Counted from the first letter of the stretch, positions 1 to 9,467 are shown. The stretch is DNA of 64,000 nt from Pontibaca salina (GCF_016307205.1 NZ_JAEIJD010000003.1:62001-126000), one strand, 5' to 3'. Translations and numbers: made by a program. The notes: generated by a model from the letters alone, not told the origin.

Positions 1-1059
1 CTGCTGATCCATCCGGTTGTCGGCATGACCAAGCCCGGCGACGTCGATCACTTCACCCGCGTGCGCTGCTACGAGGCGGTGCTTGACAAATATCCCGCTG
101 CCACCACGACATTGTCACTTCTGAACCTCGCCATGCGCATGGGTGGCCCGCGCGAGGCGGTCTGGCACGGGCTGATCCGCAAGAATCACGGCTGCACCCA
201 CTTCATCGTCGGCCGCGACCATGCCGGTCCCGGCAAAAATTCGGCGGGCGAAGATTTCTATGGCCCCTATGACGCGCAGGAACTGTTCCGCAAACACCAA
301 GAGGAAATCGGCGTCGAGATGGTCGATTTCAAACATATGGTCTATGTGCAGGAGCGCGCGCAATACGAACCCGCGGACGAGATTGAAGAGGACGCCACCG
401 TGCTCAATATCTCCGGCACCGAGTTGCGCCGCCGTCTGCAGGAAGGTCTGGAAATCCCCGAATGGTTCTCCTTCCCCGAGGTGGTGAGCGAACTGCGGCG
501 CACCCGTCCGCCGCGTAACCAACAAGGCTTTACGGTGTTTTTCACCGGGCTTTCAGGATCGGGTAAATCCACTATCGCCAACGCGCTGATGGTCAAGCTG
601 ATGGAGATGGGCGGGCGTCCGGTCACACTTCTGGACGGCGATATCGTGCGCAAGAACCTCAGTTCCGAACTGGGCTTCTCGAAAGAGCACCGCGATCTGA
701 ACATCCGCCGCATCGGCTATGTCGCCTCGGAAATCACCAAGAACGGTGGCATCGCTATCTGCGCACCAATCGCGCCTTATGCCACCACCCGCCGCGCCGT
801 GCGCGAAGAGATCGAACAGTTTGGTGCCTTCATCGAGATCCATGTCGCCACCAGCCTCGAAGAGTGCGAACGCCGTGACCGCAAGGGTCTCTACAAACTG
901 GCGCGCGAAGGCAAGATCAAGGAATTCACCGGTATTTCCGATCCCTACGACGTTCCCGAAGACCCGGAACTACGCGTCGATACGGAAGGCATTGAGGTCG
1001 ACAACTGTGCCCATCAGGTTCTGCTGAAGCTTGAGAACATGGGCCTTATCGGCGCCTGA
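1..1059 (+). CDS. Bifunctional sulfate adenylyltransferase / adenylylsulfate kinase (5'-truncated by window edge)
   Basis: Activates sulfate: ATP sulfurylase makes APS, and the C-terminal kinase phosphorylates it to PAPS in the cytoplasm. The reading frame is open from base 1, so the first in-frame ATG (base 25) is internal. The visible first half is the C-terminal part of ATP sulfurylase, with the GRDHAG motif (bases about 214-231). The second half is a complete APS kinase with a P-loop reading GLSGSGKST near base 550 and the DGD and IAPY motifs. The single-chain sulfurylase-kinase fusion replaces the CysDN heterodimer. The stop is followed by a 9-bp hairpin. Family assignment is firm; the missing N-terminus would hold the HxxH catalytic site. 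Confidence 0.93.
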   Translation: MLIHPVVGMTKPGDVDHFTRVRCYEAVLDKYPAATTTLSLLNLAMRMGGPREAVWHGLIRKNHGCTHFIVGRDHAGPGKNSAGEDFYGPYDAQELFRKHQEEIGVEMVDFKHMVYVQERAQYEPADEIEEDATVLNISGTELRRRLQEGLEIPEWFSFPEVVSELRRTRPPRNQQGFTVFFTGLSGSGKSTIANALMVKLMEMGGRPVTLLDGDIVRKNLSSELGFSKEHRDLNIRRIGYVASEITKNGGIAICAPIAPYATTRRAVREEIEQFGAFIEIHVATSLEECERRDRKGLYKLAREGKIKEFTGISDPYDVPEDPELRVDTEGIEVDNCAHQVLLKLENMGLIGA

Positions 1060-1079
1060 TTCCGTCGCAAACCCGCGAC

Positions 1080-1112
1080 ACGGCCCGGAACAGCATATCC
1101 GGGCCGTCTCCC
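1080..1112 (+). terminator. Terminator-like hairpin after the sulfate-activation gene
   Basis: A perfect 9-bp stem ACGGCCCGG / CCGGGCCGT (1080-1088 and 1099-1107) is followed by a pyrimidine-rich but not pure T tract. It sits 20 bases after the stop codon. The position fits a rho-independent terminator, although the tail is weak. Confidence 0.6.
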
Positions 1113-1130
1113 TTCTCTCATTTCTACTTG

Positions 1131-1170
1131 CTGTAAATATCCCGGGGAGCGCGAGGGGCAGCGCCCCTCG
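1131..1170. repeat. GC-rich hairpin element, possibly a dispersed roseobacter-type repeat
   Basis: The segment carries TAAATATCCCGGGG followed by a perfect 8-bp stem CGAGGGGC / GCCCCTCG (1152-1159 and 1163-1170) with a 3-base loop and a short T run. From memory, similar CCCGGGG-plus-hairpin tails occur after many genes in Rhodobacteraceae. Only one copy was noticed in this window, so calling it a repeat is inference. Bases 1171-1274 hold nothing else I recognise. Confidence 0.4.
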
Positions 1171-1274
1171 TTTCCACTACTAAACCTGACGCCCCGCCGG
1201 TCCCTGTCAAAAACTCAACCGCCCCACCACCAGACAGCGCAGCCATCGCGACTGTATCCAAATTCAGACAATAA

Positions 1275-1499
1275 TCAGTGGACCGCGACCGGCGACATAT
1301 CGTGCTGACGTGCCAACACAAAGGCGAGGCGACGGTCGGCCACCAGAGCCAATTGCTGACCATCAGCATTATGTACCGCATAAAGCCGGTTCAAATCCCC
1401 TGCTTCAGCCTGAATCTCTTTGGGAAGATCGGCAACATTCACCGTTTTCACATAGACGATGCGATTGTCGTCATGCTCGAATTTTTGTGGCGTATTCAT
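1275..1499 (-). CDS. DUF1150 family protein
   Basis: A 74-residue soluble protein of unknown function, typical of alphaproteobacteria. It has the family's KTVNVADLP segment near the start and a conserved central YAVHNADGQ stretch. It begins only 3 bases after the stop of the upstream small heat-shock gene, with a good AAGGGG ribosome site 7 bases before the ATG. The two genes are therefore almost certainly cotranscribed. Pairing with Hsp20 is, to my knowledge, common in this family and hints at a role in heat stress, but no biochemical function can be read from the sequence. Confidence 0.8.
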   Translation of the reverse strand: MNTPQKFEHDDNRIVYVKTVNVADLPKEIQAEAGDLNRLYAVHNADGQQLALVADRRLAFVLARQHDMSPVAVH

Positions 1500-1502
1500 G
1501 GC

Positions 1503-1916
1503 TTACCCCTTCCTGATATTGATGGTCTGCACCACGGCATCCGGTGCGGCGCGGGTCAGGTCCACATGCAGCAAACCGTTCTCGATAATCGCCTCTCCGA
1601 CATCGACCCCATCAGCCAGCACGAACATGCGCTGGAACTGGCGCGCGGCGATGCCCCGATGCAGAAACACGCGCCCCTCGCTGTCGTCGTTCTGACGGCC
1701 CCGGATTACCAATTGCCGATCTTCCACAGTGATCGACAGATCGTCCTGCGCAAATCCTGCGACCGCCAACGTAATCCTGTAGGATCGTTCGGATGTCTGT
1801 TCGATATTATAGGGCGGATATCCTTCGTTACCGGATTTCGCCGAACGCTCCAACAGACGTTCCAGTTGCTCGAACCCCAGCATATGGGGGTATGAAGCCA
1901 GAGTAAGTTTCGACAC
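1503..1916 (-). CDS. Hsp20/alpha-crystallin small heat-shock protein
   Basis: An ATP-independent holdase of 137 residues that keeps unfolding proteins soluble. The alpha-crystallin domain runs from about residue 35 to 125. It includes the YRITLAVAGF and LVIRGRQ beta strands and the HRGIAARQF segment before the final strands. A longer frame reaches upstream, but the GTG at 1916 is preferred. It has AAAGGAC upstream and gives MSKLTLASYPHMLGFEQLERLL, where the short N-terminal LGFEQLERLL resembles IbpA proteins. It leads a two-gene unit with the DUF1150 gene. A sigma-32-like promoter lies about 60 bases upstream. Confidence 0.9.
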   Translation of the reverse strand: MSKLTLASYPHMLGFEQLERLLERSAKSGNEGYPPYNIEQTSERSYRITLAVAGFAQDDLSITVEDRQLVIRGRQNDDSEGRVFLHRGIAARQFQRMFVLADGVDVGEAIIENGLLHVDLTRAAPDAVVQTINIRKG

Positions 1917-1978
1917 AGTTTCGTCCTTTTCACTAAAGCGACGTGTTTCCACGGCCCCTTGGCGGCGACCGCTTGCTA

Positions 1979-2010
1979 CAAATATGGTGGGAAATCCCCC
2001 GCACAACAAG
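1979..2010 (-). promoter_or_regulatory. Candidate RpoH (sigma-32) promoter for the Hsp20 gene
   Basis: Read on the minus strand, CTTGTTG (2010-2004) is followed after 14 bases by CACCATATTTG. This resembles the heat-shock consensus CTTGAAA-N(11-16)-CCCCATNT. Transcription would start near 1970, about 55 bases before the GTG start, which is a sensible leader length for a heat-shock gene. It was matched by eye only. Confidence 0.45.
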
Positions 2011-2083
2011 GTCTATGCGGAAACATCTTCTGGCTCTATACTGCGCCCTACCGTTTTCCGTCCCTCTTTTCCGGAGATCATCC

Positions 2084-2308
2084 ATGAACGTCCAATCAGA
2101 TCTGTCGATGAAATCCGACGAAGTCCTGCGCATTGAACTTGAGGTTCTGCGGCGCCAGCATCGCGATCTTGACGAGGCCATTCGCGCGCTTGTCGACCGT
2201 GGTACCGGAGACCAGCTTACCATCCGGCGGCTCAAGAAACAAAAGCTGCGCCTCAAGGATCTCATCGCGCGGATCGACGATCGTCTGACCCCCGATATTA
2301 TTGCCTGA
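2084..2308 (+). CDS. YdcH / DUF465 family protein
   Basis: A 74-residue, highly charged helical protein of unknown function. Nearly the whole chain is heptad-like (LEVLRRQHRDLDEAIRAL and LTIRRLKKQKLRLKDLI), as in the two-helix DUF465 family. The start at 2084 is chosen because CGGAG lies 9 bases upstream and the product matches the family length. A longer in-frame start at 1943 would add unrelated sequence overlapping the heat-shock promoter. It precedes purE by 67 bases on the same strand. Confidence 0.85.
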   Translation: MNVQSDLSMKSDEVLRIELEVLRRQHRDLDEAIRALVDRGTGDQLTIRRLKKQKLRLKDLIARIDDRLTPDIIA

Positions 2309-2375
2309 GAGCGCATTGCAGGGCGGCGCGATCTGGCTATAGTGCGCGCTCTTTCCACGAGGGCCGGGGTCGCAA

Positions 2376-2864
2376 ATGGACCATATTCACATAGGCATCA
2401 TCATGGGCAGCCAGTCCGACTGGCCCACTATGAAAGAAGCAGCGACAGTTTTGGACGAACTGGGTATTACCTATGAAACCCGGATCGTTTCGGCTCATCG
2501 CACCCCGGACCGGCTGTGGGAATATGGCCGCACGGCGAGCGAACGCGGCCTGCGCGCGATCATCGCCGGGGCGGGTGGGGCGGCGCATCTGCCGGGTATG
2601 ATGGCCTCGAAAACACGTATTCCGGTGATCGGCGTGCCGATCCAAACCCGCGCGCTGTCGGGCGTGGATTCCCTTTATTCCATCGTTCAGATGCCCAAGG
2701 GCTTCCCGGTCGCCACCATGGCCATCGGCGCGGCAGGGGCCGCCAATGCCGGGTTGATGGCGGCCAGCATTCTGGCCCTTGGCGATCCCGATCTGGCAAA
2801 ACGCTTGGACGATTGGCGCGCCGCGCTCTCGGCTTCAATTCCAGAGGAACCTTGCGATGACTGA
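2376..2864 (+). CDS. purE: N5-carboxyaminoimidazole ribonucleotide mutase
   Basis: Converts N5-CAIR to CAIR in purine synthesis and acts with PurK. The 162-residue product has the class I PurE signatures: [12 protein letters not shown] at the N-terminus (substrate phosphate binding), SAHRTPDRL with the catalytic histidine, and [12 protein letters not shown]. Its end overlaps the start of purK by 8 bases, which implies translational coupling. The start has GAGGGCCGGGG upstream. Confidence 0.96.
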   Translation: MDHIHIGIIMGSQSDWPTMKEAATVLDELGITYETRIVSAHRTPDRLWEYGRTASERGLRAIIAGAGGAAHLPGMMASKTRIPVIGVPIQTRALSGVDSLYSIVQMPKGFPVATMAIGAAGAANAGLMAASILALGDPDLAKRLDDWRAALSASIPEEPCDD

Positions 2865-3930
2865 TCCCCTGCGTCCCGGCGCGACCATCGGCATTCTTGG
2901 CGGCGGCCAACTGGGTCGGATGCTTTCGGTCGCCGCTGCACGGCTTGGTTTCCGCAGCCATATCTTCGATCCCGGCGCAAATCCGCCTGCGGGCGAAGTC
3001 GCGGCCCAGGTCACCACGGCACCCTGGGATGACGAAGCGGCATTGGCTGCTTTCGCTGACAGCGTCGATGTCGTCACCTACGAGTTCGAGAACATTCCCA
3101 CCGCAACGCTGGACATTCTGCAACGCCACCATCCGATCCGTCCGGGGCGCGAGGCGCTGAGGATCAGCCAGGATCGCTTGACCGAAAAGACCTTTCTGCA
3201 GGGTCTCGGCCTGAAAACCGCGCCTTACGCCGACATCTCCTACCTTGCCAGCCTGCAAGCGGCGCTGCGCGACATTGGCACGCCCGCAATCCTGAAAACC
3301 CGCCGGTTCGGCTATGATGGCAAGGGGCAAGCGCGGCTGGACAGCATCGACGACGCCGCACATGCCCACGCGGCGATGCAGGGCGCACCGGCGATTCTGG
3401 AAGGGTTCGTCGCCTTCAGTCACGAAGTTTCGGTGATCGCCGCGCGCGGGTTGCAGGGCGATGTGGCCTGTTTCGACCCCGGCGAAAACGTGCATCGCGA
3501 CGGCATCCTGCATACCACCACGGTTCCTGCACGCCTTACCCCCGGCCAGCGCAGCGATGCGATCCTGCTCGCCGCCAACATCCTGAACGCGCTGGATTAC
3601 GTCGGTGTTCTGGGTGTCGAACTGTTCGTCACCTCGGACGGGCTGATCGTCAATGAAATCGCCCCGCGGGTGCACAATTCCGGTCACTGGACGCAGAACG
3701 GTTGCGCTGTCGACCAGTTCGAACAGCATATCCGCGCGGTCGTAGGCTGGCCTCTGGGTGACGGACACCGCCATGCCGACGTGGTGATGGAGAACCTGAT
3801 CGGCACCGATATTGACCGTGTTGCGACCCTCGCAGCCGAACCCGATACCGCGCTGCACCTTTACGGCAAGGCCGAGACCAAGCCGGGACGCAAGATGGGC
3901 CATGTGAACCGCATCCGGCGGCTGTCGTGA
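2857..3930 (+). CDS. purK: 5-(carboxyamino)imidazole ribonucleotide synthase
   Basis: ATP-dependent carboxylation of AIR to N5-CAIR, the step before PurE. The protein is 357 residues with an ATP-grasp fold. It has the N-terminal [12 protein letters not shown] nucleotide-fold motif, then [20 protein letters not shown] (ATP lid), the [11 protein letters not shown] strand and [12 protein letters not shown] near the metal site. The start at 2857 sits inside the end of purE and begins MTDPLRPG. An upstream in-frame ATG would reuse purE sequence. It converges with smc, with 3 bases between the stop codons. Confidence 0.95.
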   Translation: MTDPLRPGATIGILGGGQLGRMLSVAAARLGFRSHIFDPGANPPAGEVAAQVTTAPWDDEAALAAFADSVDVVTYEFENIPTATLDILQRHHPIRPGREALRISQDRLTEKTFLQGLGLKTAPYADISYLASLQAALRDIGTPAILKTRRFGYDGKGQARLDSIDDAAHAHAAMQGAPAILEGFVAFSHEVSVIAARGLQGDVACFDPGENVHRDGILHTTTVPARLTPGQRSDAILLAANILNALDYVGVLGVELFVTSDGLIVNEIAPRVHNSGHWTQNGCAVDQFEQHIRAVVGWPLGDGHRHADVVMENLIGTDIDRVATLAAEPDTALHLYGKAETKPGRKMGHVNRIRRLS

Positions 3931-3933
3931 CCC

Positions 3934-6900
3934 TCAGGCCACCAATGTTTCGGCCTTCTTGAGATCAACCGAAACCAGCTGACTGACCCCCTGTTCAGCC
4001 ATCGTGACGCCAAACAGCCGATCCATCCGGCTCATGGTCACGGCATGGTGGGTGATAATCAAAAACCGGGTGTCGGTCTGGCGGCACATTTCGTCGAGCA
4101 GATCGCAAAACCGCGTCACGTTCGCGTCGTCCAGCGGCGCGTCCACCTCATCCAGCACGCAGATGGGCGCTGGATTGGCAAGGAACACCGCGAAAATCAG
4201 CGCGGCAGCGGTCAGCGTCTGCTCGCCCCCCGACAGCAACGAGAGCACGGAGAGCTTCTTGCCCGGTGGCTGGCACATGATCTCCAGCCCGGCATCCAGC
4301 GGATCGTCGCTTTCGACCATGACCAGATTGGCCTCGCCGCCGCCGAACAGGTGGCGGAACAGCATGGTGAAATTGCTATTCACCTGCTCGAACGCCACCA
4401 GCAGCCGCTCGCGACCCTCGCGGTTCAGGCCAGAGATGCCGCTACGCAGGGCGCTGATCGCCTCTTCTAGATCGGCCTTTTCGGCCACAAGGCTGTCGTG
4501 TTCGTCCTGCACCTCGCGCGAATCCTCTTCGGCACGCAGGTTGACCGCGCCCAATGCCTCGCGCTGGCGTTTGTAGCGCTGCACGTCAGCCTCCAGCGTG
4601 TTGGCATCGGGCATCGCGCCGGGTTCGACGCCCAGATCCTCAAGCAACGCGTCGGGGCTCGTCGCGCGCTCGTCAACAATACGTCCGGCGGCTTGCGCCA
4701 CGGCTTCACGGGCGGCTTCGGCGCGGGCCTCGGCGCGCGCGCGCGCCTCGCGGGCTTCGGAGGCAATACGCTCCGCCTCGCGTTCGGCCAGCACGGCATC
4801 CCGAAGGGCCGCGTCGGCATCACTCAGCGCAACCGCCGCAGCAGCGCGACGTTCCTCGGCCTGAGCAATATCTTCCGACAGCGCATCGCGTTTGGCGGCA
4901 ATCTCTTGGGGCACGGCTTTGGCCTGAGCCAACTCGGCCTCGGACTTGCGCTTGCGCGTGACCAGTTCCGAAATCCGCTTGTCGGCAGTCTGCAAGCGAT
5001 GACGCCAGCCGCTCAGTTCCTTGGCGACATCCTGACTGCGCCGGGTGCGCGCCTCGCCCTCGCGGCGCAGTTCGTCATGCGCAGAGCGGTGTGACATCAT
5101 AGTGATTCGCGCCGCCTCGACCGTCATGCGGATATCCTCGGTCTGCGCCCGCGCCGCCTCCAGATTCTCCAACTCACCCGAGGCGCGTTCGGCCTCGCGC
5201 AACCGGCCCCGCGCCTCGATTGCCGCCGCCTCGTGGCGCGCAACGGCAAGGTCCAGTGCTTCCAATTTGCCTTCGGCCAGATTGCGCTCGGCTTCGGCGA
5301 ACGACAGGGCGCGCCCGGCCTCGGTGACGGCACGATCAGCGTCGCGCCGGGCGTGACGGGCGGCTTTCTCGGCCTCGGACACTTCGGCCAGCCGCACGGT
5401 CAATGCCTCATGCACATGCACAGCCCCATCGGCGCGCGCTGATGCTTGCTCCATGGCCTGCTTCAACTCCTCCAGCCGGTTCATCTGTTGCAGGCGTAAT
5501 GCCGCCGCGCTGCTGGCGTCCCCGGCCCCGACCCGGTAGCCATCCCAACGCCACAGATCCCCGTCCAGCGACACCAGCCGCTGGCCTGGCAATAGTTCGA
5601 CTTGCAGACGCAGCCCCTCAGACGCCGGAACCAGCCCGATTTGCGCCATGCGCCGCTGTAAGACCTCGGGCGCCGACACGTGGCTTGACAGCGGCGTCAC
5701 CCCCGCGGGAAGCTTTTGTTCCGCCGCATAAGGCACCAGCATAGCCCATCCGGTCTGGCTGTCAGCGCCTGCCTCGGGGGCGCGAAGATCGTCGGCCAAT
5801 GCGGCCCCAAGCGCCTTTTCAAAGCCCTTTTCGACCTGCAAGCGATCCAGAATCTGACCGCCCTTGGCAGAATCGCGCTGCAACAACTTGCCCAGTGCCG
5901 CAACCTCGGCGCGAAGTGCATTCAACTCGCCGGTCGCCTCCGAACGTTCCCCGCGCGCCTCGGCCTCGCGGGCTTGTGCCTCCGCGCGCTCGGTTTCGGC
6001 CTCTGTCAGGGCGGCCTCGGCATCAGACGCCGCTCCTGTGGCAACCGTTTCCGCTTGCCGCGCGGTCTGGTGGTCCAATGCGGCACGATCCAGTGCGGCC
6101 CGGGCCTCGGCCATGGCGGTGCGGGCCTTTTCAGCCTCGGCCTCTGATTTTTCCTGCGTCTTGCGATTGTCCTCAAGCAGACGCTGCGCGGAATGGTGCC
6201 GCGCTGCGAGCCGGGCAACATCCTCGGTCTGAAGTGCCAGATCGGCCTCGCGAATTTGCAGCACTTCGGCCGATTCGCTGGCCAGATCGGCAGCTTCGCT
6301 TAGGCGGGCGTCATGCCCTCGTGCTGCCTCGGCCAATTCATGCGCCTCTTTCTCCAGGCGGGCGATCGTTTCGGAGGCATCGCGGTTCAATCCGGTCTCG
6401 CGTTCAATGTCCCGCGCCAGTTGTTCGATCCGTGCGCCCAGCGTCTCAATCGCCTCGCGCGCGCGCTCTTCTTGGTCGGTCAAGCTATCGCTCTGCACTT
6501 GCAACCGCTGCAAGACCGCGCCGGCAATCGCCTCTTCCTCGCGCAGGGGCGGCAGCGCCGTTTCGGCGTTGCTGCGCGCCACGGCAGCATCTCGCGCCGC
6601 AATTTCAGCCTGCTTGGCCTCGCCAACCCACTGGTGCAAAATCTCGTCGGCTTCGGCACGGCCGGCATCCGCCTCGGCCCAGCGGCGAAACAGCAGCATG
6701 CCCTCGGCCTGGCGCAATTGCTGCCCGATTTCGCGATAGCGCGACGCCTGTCGCGCCTGTCGCGCCAGTTGTGCCAATTGCGTTGCCAACTGCTCAATCA
6801 CGTCATCGACGCGGGTAAGGTTGCTCTCGGCGCCGTTCAGCTTCAATTCGGCCTCGTGGCGACGTTGGTACAGGCCAGAGATTCCAGCGGCCTCTTCCAG

Positions 6901-7389
6901 GATCCGGCGCCGTGCCTTGGGTTTGGCACGGATCAATTCGGCAATCTGCCCCTGACTGACCAACGCCGGCGAATGCGCACCGGTCGAGGCATCCGCGAAC
7001 AGCATTTGCACATCCCGCGCGCGCACGTCCTTGGCGTTGACCTTGTACGCACTGCCGACATCGCGGGTTATTCGGCGCACAATCTCCAGTGTATCGCTAT
7101 CGTTGAATCCAGCCGGGGCCAGCCGGTCGGCGTTGTCGATCTGCAACGCCACTTCGGCGAAATTGCGCGCGGGACGTGTCGCAGCACCAGCAAAGATAAC
7201 GTCTTCCATACCGCTGCCGCGCATTGTCGTCGGGCGGTTTTCACCCATCACCCAGCGCAGCGCCTCAAGCAGGTTCGACTTGCCGCAACCATTCGGCCCA
7301 ACCACACCAGTCAGGCCGTCCGAGATAATCAGATCGGTCGGATCGACAAAGCTTTTAAAGCCGGTCAGTCTGAGTCTGGAAAAACGCAA
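3934..7389 (-). CDS. smc: Chromosome segregation protein SMC
   Basis: Condensin ATPase that compacts and separates sister chromosomes. At 1151 residues it has the full SMC layout: N-terminal head with Walker A GPNGCGKS (residues 31-38), a long Ala/Glu/Arg-rich coiled coil, a hinge near residues 505-640, a second coiled coil, and a C-terminal head with the LSGGEQ signature and a Walker B ending in VLDEVDAPLDD. The coil is unusually alanine-rich, which produces many antisense open frames that are not genes. No kleisin (scpA/scpB) is nearby. A TTGACT-type -35 lies about 50 bases upstream without a clear -10. Confidence 0.96.
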   Translation of the reverse strand: MRFSRLRLTGFKSFVDPTDLIISDGLTGVVGPNGCGKSNLLEALRWVMGENRPTTMRGSGMEDVIFAGAATRPARNFAEVALQIDNADRLAPAGFNDSDTLEIVRRITRDVGSAYKVNAKDVRARDVQMLFADASTGAHSPALVSQGQIAELIRAKPKARRRILEEAAGISGLYQRRHEAELKLNGAESNLTRVDDVIEQLATQLAQLARQARQASRYREIGQQLRQAEGMLLFRRWAEADAGRAEADEILHQWVGEAKQAEIAARDAAVARSNAETALPPLREEEAIAGAVLQRLQVQSDSLTDQEERAREAIETLGARIEQLARDIERETGLNRDASETIARLEKEAHELAEAARGHDARLSEAADLASESAEVLQIREADLALQTEDVARLAARHHSAQRLLEDNRKTQEKSEAEAEKARTAMAEARAALDRAALDHQTARQAETVATGAASDAEAALTEAETERAEAQAREAEARGERSEATGELNALRAEVAALGKLLQRDSAKGGQILDRLQVEKGFEKALGAALADDLRAPEAGADSQTGWAMLVPYAAEQKLPAGVTPLSSHVSAPEVLQRRMAQIGLVPASEGLRLQVELLPGQRLVSLDGDLWRWDGYRVGAGDASSAAALRLQQMNRLEELKQAMEQASARADGAVHVHEALTVRLAEVSEAEKAARHARRDADRAVTEAGRALSFAEAERNLAEGKLEALDLAVARHEAAAIEARGRLREAERASGELENLEAARAQTEDIRMTVEAARITMMSHRSAHDELRREGEARTRRSQDVAKELSGWRHRLQTADKRISELVTRKRKSEAELAQAKAVPQEIAAKRDALSEDIAQAEERRAAAAVALSDADAALRDAVLAEREAERIASEAREARARAEARAEAAREAVAQAAGRIVDERATSPDALLEDLGVEPGAMPDANTLEADVQRYKRQREALGAVNLRAEEDSREVQDEHDSLVAEKADLEEAISALRSGISGLNREGRERLLVAFEQVNSNFTMLFRHLFGGGEANLVMVESDDPLDAGLEIMCQPPGKKLSVLSLLSGGEQTLTAAALIFAVFLANPAPICVLDEVDAPLDDANVTRFCDLLDEMCRQTDTRFLIITHHAVTMSRMDRLFGVTMAEQGVSQLVSVDLKKAETLVA

Positions 7390-7911
7390 AATATATCTGC
7401 CCTAGTTTTGCTGGTCTGGAATGTGACGTCTTGACGGGTTTCAAGTCAATGGGCTTGCTGCCTCATATGGCCATTTACGCAAATATCACCACCATATCTT
7501 GATCTGCCCCGTCTAATTCCAGCATGGGCCGCATTCGAAACCCGGGTATGTGACCCCCAGAGCCATGTTTGCCCACGCTCTGTGTTGAAAATAGTCATAA
7601 AAAACCAGCGGAATCGGCGCTTGCTACGCCGTTGCAGGCCAGCCAGCCCAGAGCCAGGGCTTGCTCGCCGCGCGGGCGCGAACCGGGCCGAATTGCGGGG
7701 CATACTATGTATTAACCGCACCGCCACGGTAAGACGCGTCGCGGTTTCGCCGCGAAAATACGGGCTAGACGGCGCGCAGTCAGCACAAAACAAGAGGATG
7801 CCAAGCAAGACACCTTTCACCACCCCAGTCTGACGACCAGTGATTGAGCAAACGTTTATCCGTAAATACTCGTTTTATTCACCCGACGGGAGTGCAAACC
7901 ACAACAGCGCG
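7390..7911. other. Intergenic region with no gene recognised
   Basis: This 520-base stretch separates smc from the F0 operon. Short open frames on both strands lack ribosome sites and recognisable families. I see no tRNA-like cloverleaf and no repeat. Only the terminator hairpin of the ATP synthase operon, at its right edge, stands out. Confidence 0.5.
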
Positions 7912-7943
7912 AAAGGAAAAGGCCGGCTTTGCATGCCGGCCTT
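7912..7943 (-). terminator. Rho-independent terminator of the F0 ATP synthase operon
   Basis: A perfect 9-bp stem AAGGCCGGC / GCCGGCCTT with a 7-base loop (7919-7943). On the minus strand it is followed by TTTTCCTTTC. It lies 18 bases beyond the atpF stop, as expected for the end of the operon. Confidence 0.85.
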
Positions 7944-7961
7944 GCAGATTTATGCGTCCGA

Positions 7962-8531
7962 TCAGTGCAGCTTGGCTTCGACGTCGCTAATTGCCGAATC
8001 GATCAGTGCGTTGCCGGTCGCAGCGGTCATCTGTTTGGCGATAACCTCTTTGGCCGCACCGACGGCAATCGCAATGGCTTGGTCACGAACCTCGCGCACA
8101 GCTTTGTCCTGTGCCGAAGCAATCTGTTCATCCGCAGCCGCAAGGCGACGAGCGACGGATTTTTCCATATCGGCCTTGGCCTGCTCGGCGGCAGCCGCGG
8201 CTTCGTGGCGCGCGGTTTCGACGATCCTATCGGCTTGCGCCTGAACCTCTTTCTGCTTGCGCTCATAAGAGGCCAGCAGCGTCTGCGCCTCTTCACGCAA
8301 AGCGCGAGCCTCGTCCAATTCACTGCGAATGGTCTCGGCGCGCTTGTCCAGCATTTTGACCAGCAGGCTGGGCACTTTGAAATATAGCAGGACCGCAATG
8401 AACAGGAGAAAGGCCAGCAGCACGACGAAATCGGTATTGTGCAGCGAAAAGAACGGCCCCGTAGCCGCCAGCGCAGGTGAGGCAGACGCGATTGCGCCGA
8501 ACGCCAGAACCGGGGCAAATTTGGTGCGCAT
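7962..8531 (-). CDS. atpF: F0F1 ATP synthase subunit b
   Basis: Peripheral-stalk subunit linking F0 to F1 in the inner membrane. The 189-residue protein starts with a hydrophobic leader-like segment. It then has one transmembrane helix (FVVLLAFLLFIAVLLYF, about residues 35-51) and a long charged Ala/Glu helix for dimerisation with b'. It is the last gene of the F0 operon, 5 bases after the b' gene and before the terminator. The ATG at 8531 follows directly on the b' stop. Confidence 0.93.
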   Translation of the reverse strand: MRTKFAPVLAFGAIASASPALAATGPFFSLHNTDFVVLLAFLLFIAVLLYFKVPSLLVKMLDKRAETIRSELDEARALREEAQTLLASYERKQKEVQAQADRIVETARHEAAAAAEQAKADMEKSVARRLAAADEQIASAQDKAVREVRDQAIAIAVGAAKEVIAKQMTAATGNALIDSAISDVEAKLH

Positions 8532-8536
8532 GTCTT

Positions 8537-9106
8537 TTATCCCTTCATCCGGTTTTCGACAGCCGCCTTGATGGCCGCTCCGTCCGGTTTGCTGCCCATG
8601 GCTGCAACCAATGCTTCGGCGGTATCTGTGGCGACAGTCTGAACTGCCTCGATCGCACCTGCGCGGATGTCAGCGATGGCGGACTCGGATTCCGCCGTGC
8701 GGGCGGCGATTTCGGCATCCGCCTCTTTCAGGGCCGCGTCCAACTCCGCCTGAATCTCGGCACGCGTCTCGGCAACAATAGCTTGCGCTTGCGCCCTCGC
8801 ATCGGCAAGCGCCTTTTCATAAGCTTCTTCGGCTTTCAGCGCCTGCGCCTTGAGATCTTCTGCAACGGCGATGTCATTGGTGATCGTGCCCTGACGCTCG
8901 GCCAGAATTGCACCGATCCGGGGCAACGCAACTCGAGACAGGATCAGATAGATCACCACGAGCGTGACTACCAGCCAGAAGATCTGGTTGCCGAAATGCG
9001 AGAAATCAAGCTGCGGCAGGCCCGATGCTGTATCGGGGTCGTGCATCGCCAGACCGGTAGCGTCAGCCAGACCGTCGCCTGTGGTCTCAAATGTCTCGGT
9101 TTCCAT
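8537..9106 (-). CDS. atpF': F0F1 ATP synthase subunit b'
   Basis: The second, divergent b subunit found in phototrophs and many alphaproteobacteria. It pairs with b in the peripheral stalk. It is 189 residues long. A roughly 30-residue acidic N-terminal extension precedes [28 protein letters not shown] (membrane helix), followed by a long helical coil rich in Ala and Glu. The PQLDF segment before the helix is typical of b'. It lies between atpE and atpF, with a GGAG ribosome site just before the start. Confidence 0.93.
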   Translation of the reverse strand: METETFETTGDGLADATGLAMHDPDTASGLPQLDFSHFGNQIFWLVVTLVVIYLILSRVALPRIGAILAERQGTITNDIAVAEDLKAQALKAEEAYEKALADARAQAQAIVAETRAEIQAELDAALKEADAEIAARTAESESAIADIRAGAIEAVQTVATDTAEALVAAMGSKPDGAAIKAAVENRMKG

Positions 9107-9135
9107 GTCGTTCTCCTAAGGAACTTGACCTACAC

Positions 9136-9164
9136 CGGGCAGCGCATGGGATATGCGCCACCCG
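9136..9164 (-). other. Intercistronic hairpin between atpE and atpF'
   Basis: Two stacked stems, CGGG/CCCG and GCGCAT/ATGCGC, enclose a 5-base loop in the 85-base gap downstream of atpE. There is no T tract, so it is more likely an mRNA-stabilising or processing element than a terminator. Subunit c is needed in many copies, which would give such an element a purpose (inference). Confidence 0.5.
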
Positions 9165-9191
9165 ATCGTAAGGATGCTGGTTCCAAAGTTA

Positions 9192-9428
9192 TCAGACGGC
9201 GAACATCAGCAGCAGAGCGACGAGGAACGAGAAGATCCCCAGAGCTTCTGCAAAGGCGATGCCGATGAACAGCATGGCTGTCTGGCCCGCTGCCGCCGAA
9301 GGGTTGCGCAGAGCACCTGACAGGTAATTGCCGGCCACATTGCCCACACCGATCGCCGCGCCGCCCAGACCCATACAGGCCAGACCCGCGCCGATATATG
9401 CGCCCATTTGTACGATATCGCCTTCCAT
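9192..9428 (-). CDS. atpE: F0F1 ATP synthase subunit c
   Basis: The proton-carrying ring subunit, 78 residues. It has two transmembrane helices around a polar loop (RNPSA). The first is glycine-rich ([17 protein letters not shown]). The second contains the proton-binding glutamate in [14 protein letters not shown] start with GGAGAAT just upstream and strong intergenic spacing on both sides fit the high expression needed. Both flanking gaps hold hairpins. Confidence 0.97.
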   Translation of the reverse strand: MEGDIVQMGAYIGAGLACMGLGGAAIGVGNVAGNYLSGALRNPSAAAGQTAMLFIGIAFAEALGIFSFLVALLLMFAV

Positions 9429-9467
9429 TGGTATTCTCCTTACGTTGGAATTGGTGATGGATGTCAG

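Noticed and set aside
1943-2083. Upstream extension of the DUF465 gene to the ATG at 1943
   Set aside because: The added 47 residues are not part of the family, and the internal ATG at 2084 has a good ribosome site.
4004-7434. Several open frames of 100-370 codons opposite smc
   Set aside because: They are antisense shadows of the alanine- and glutamate-rich coiled coil. None has a ribosome site or known motifs.
7446-7823. 125-codon minus-strand frame in the gap between smc and the atp operon
   Set aside because: Arg/Ser/Gly-rich composition, no ribosome site, and no similarity to a family I know.
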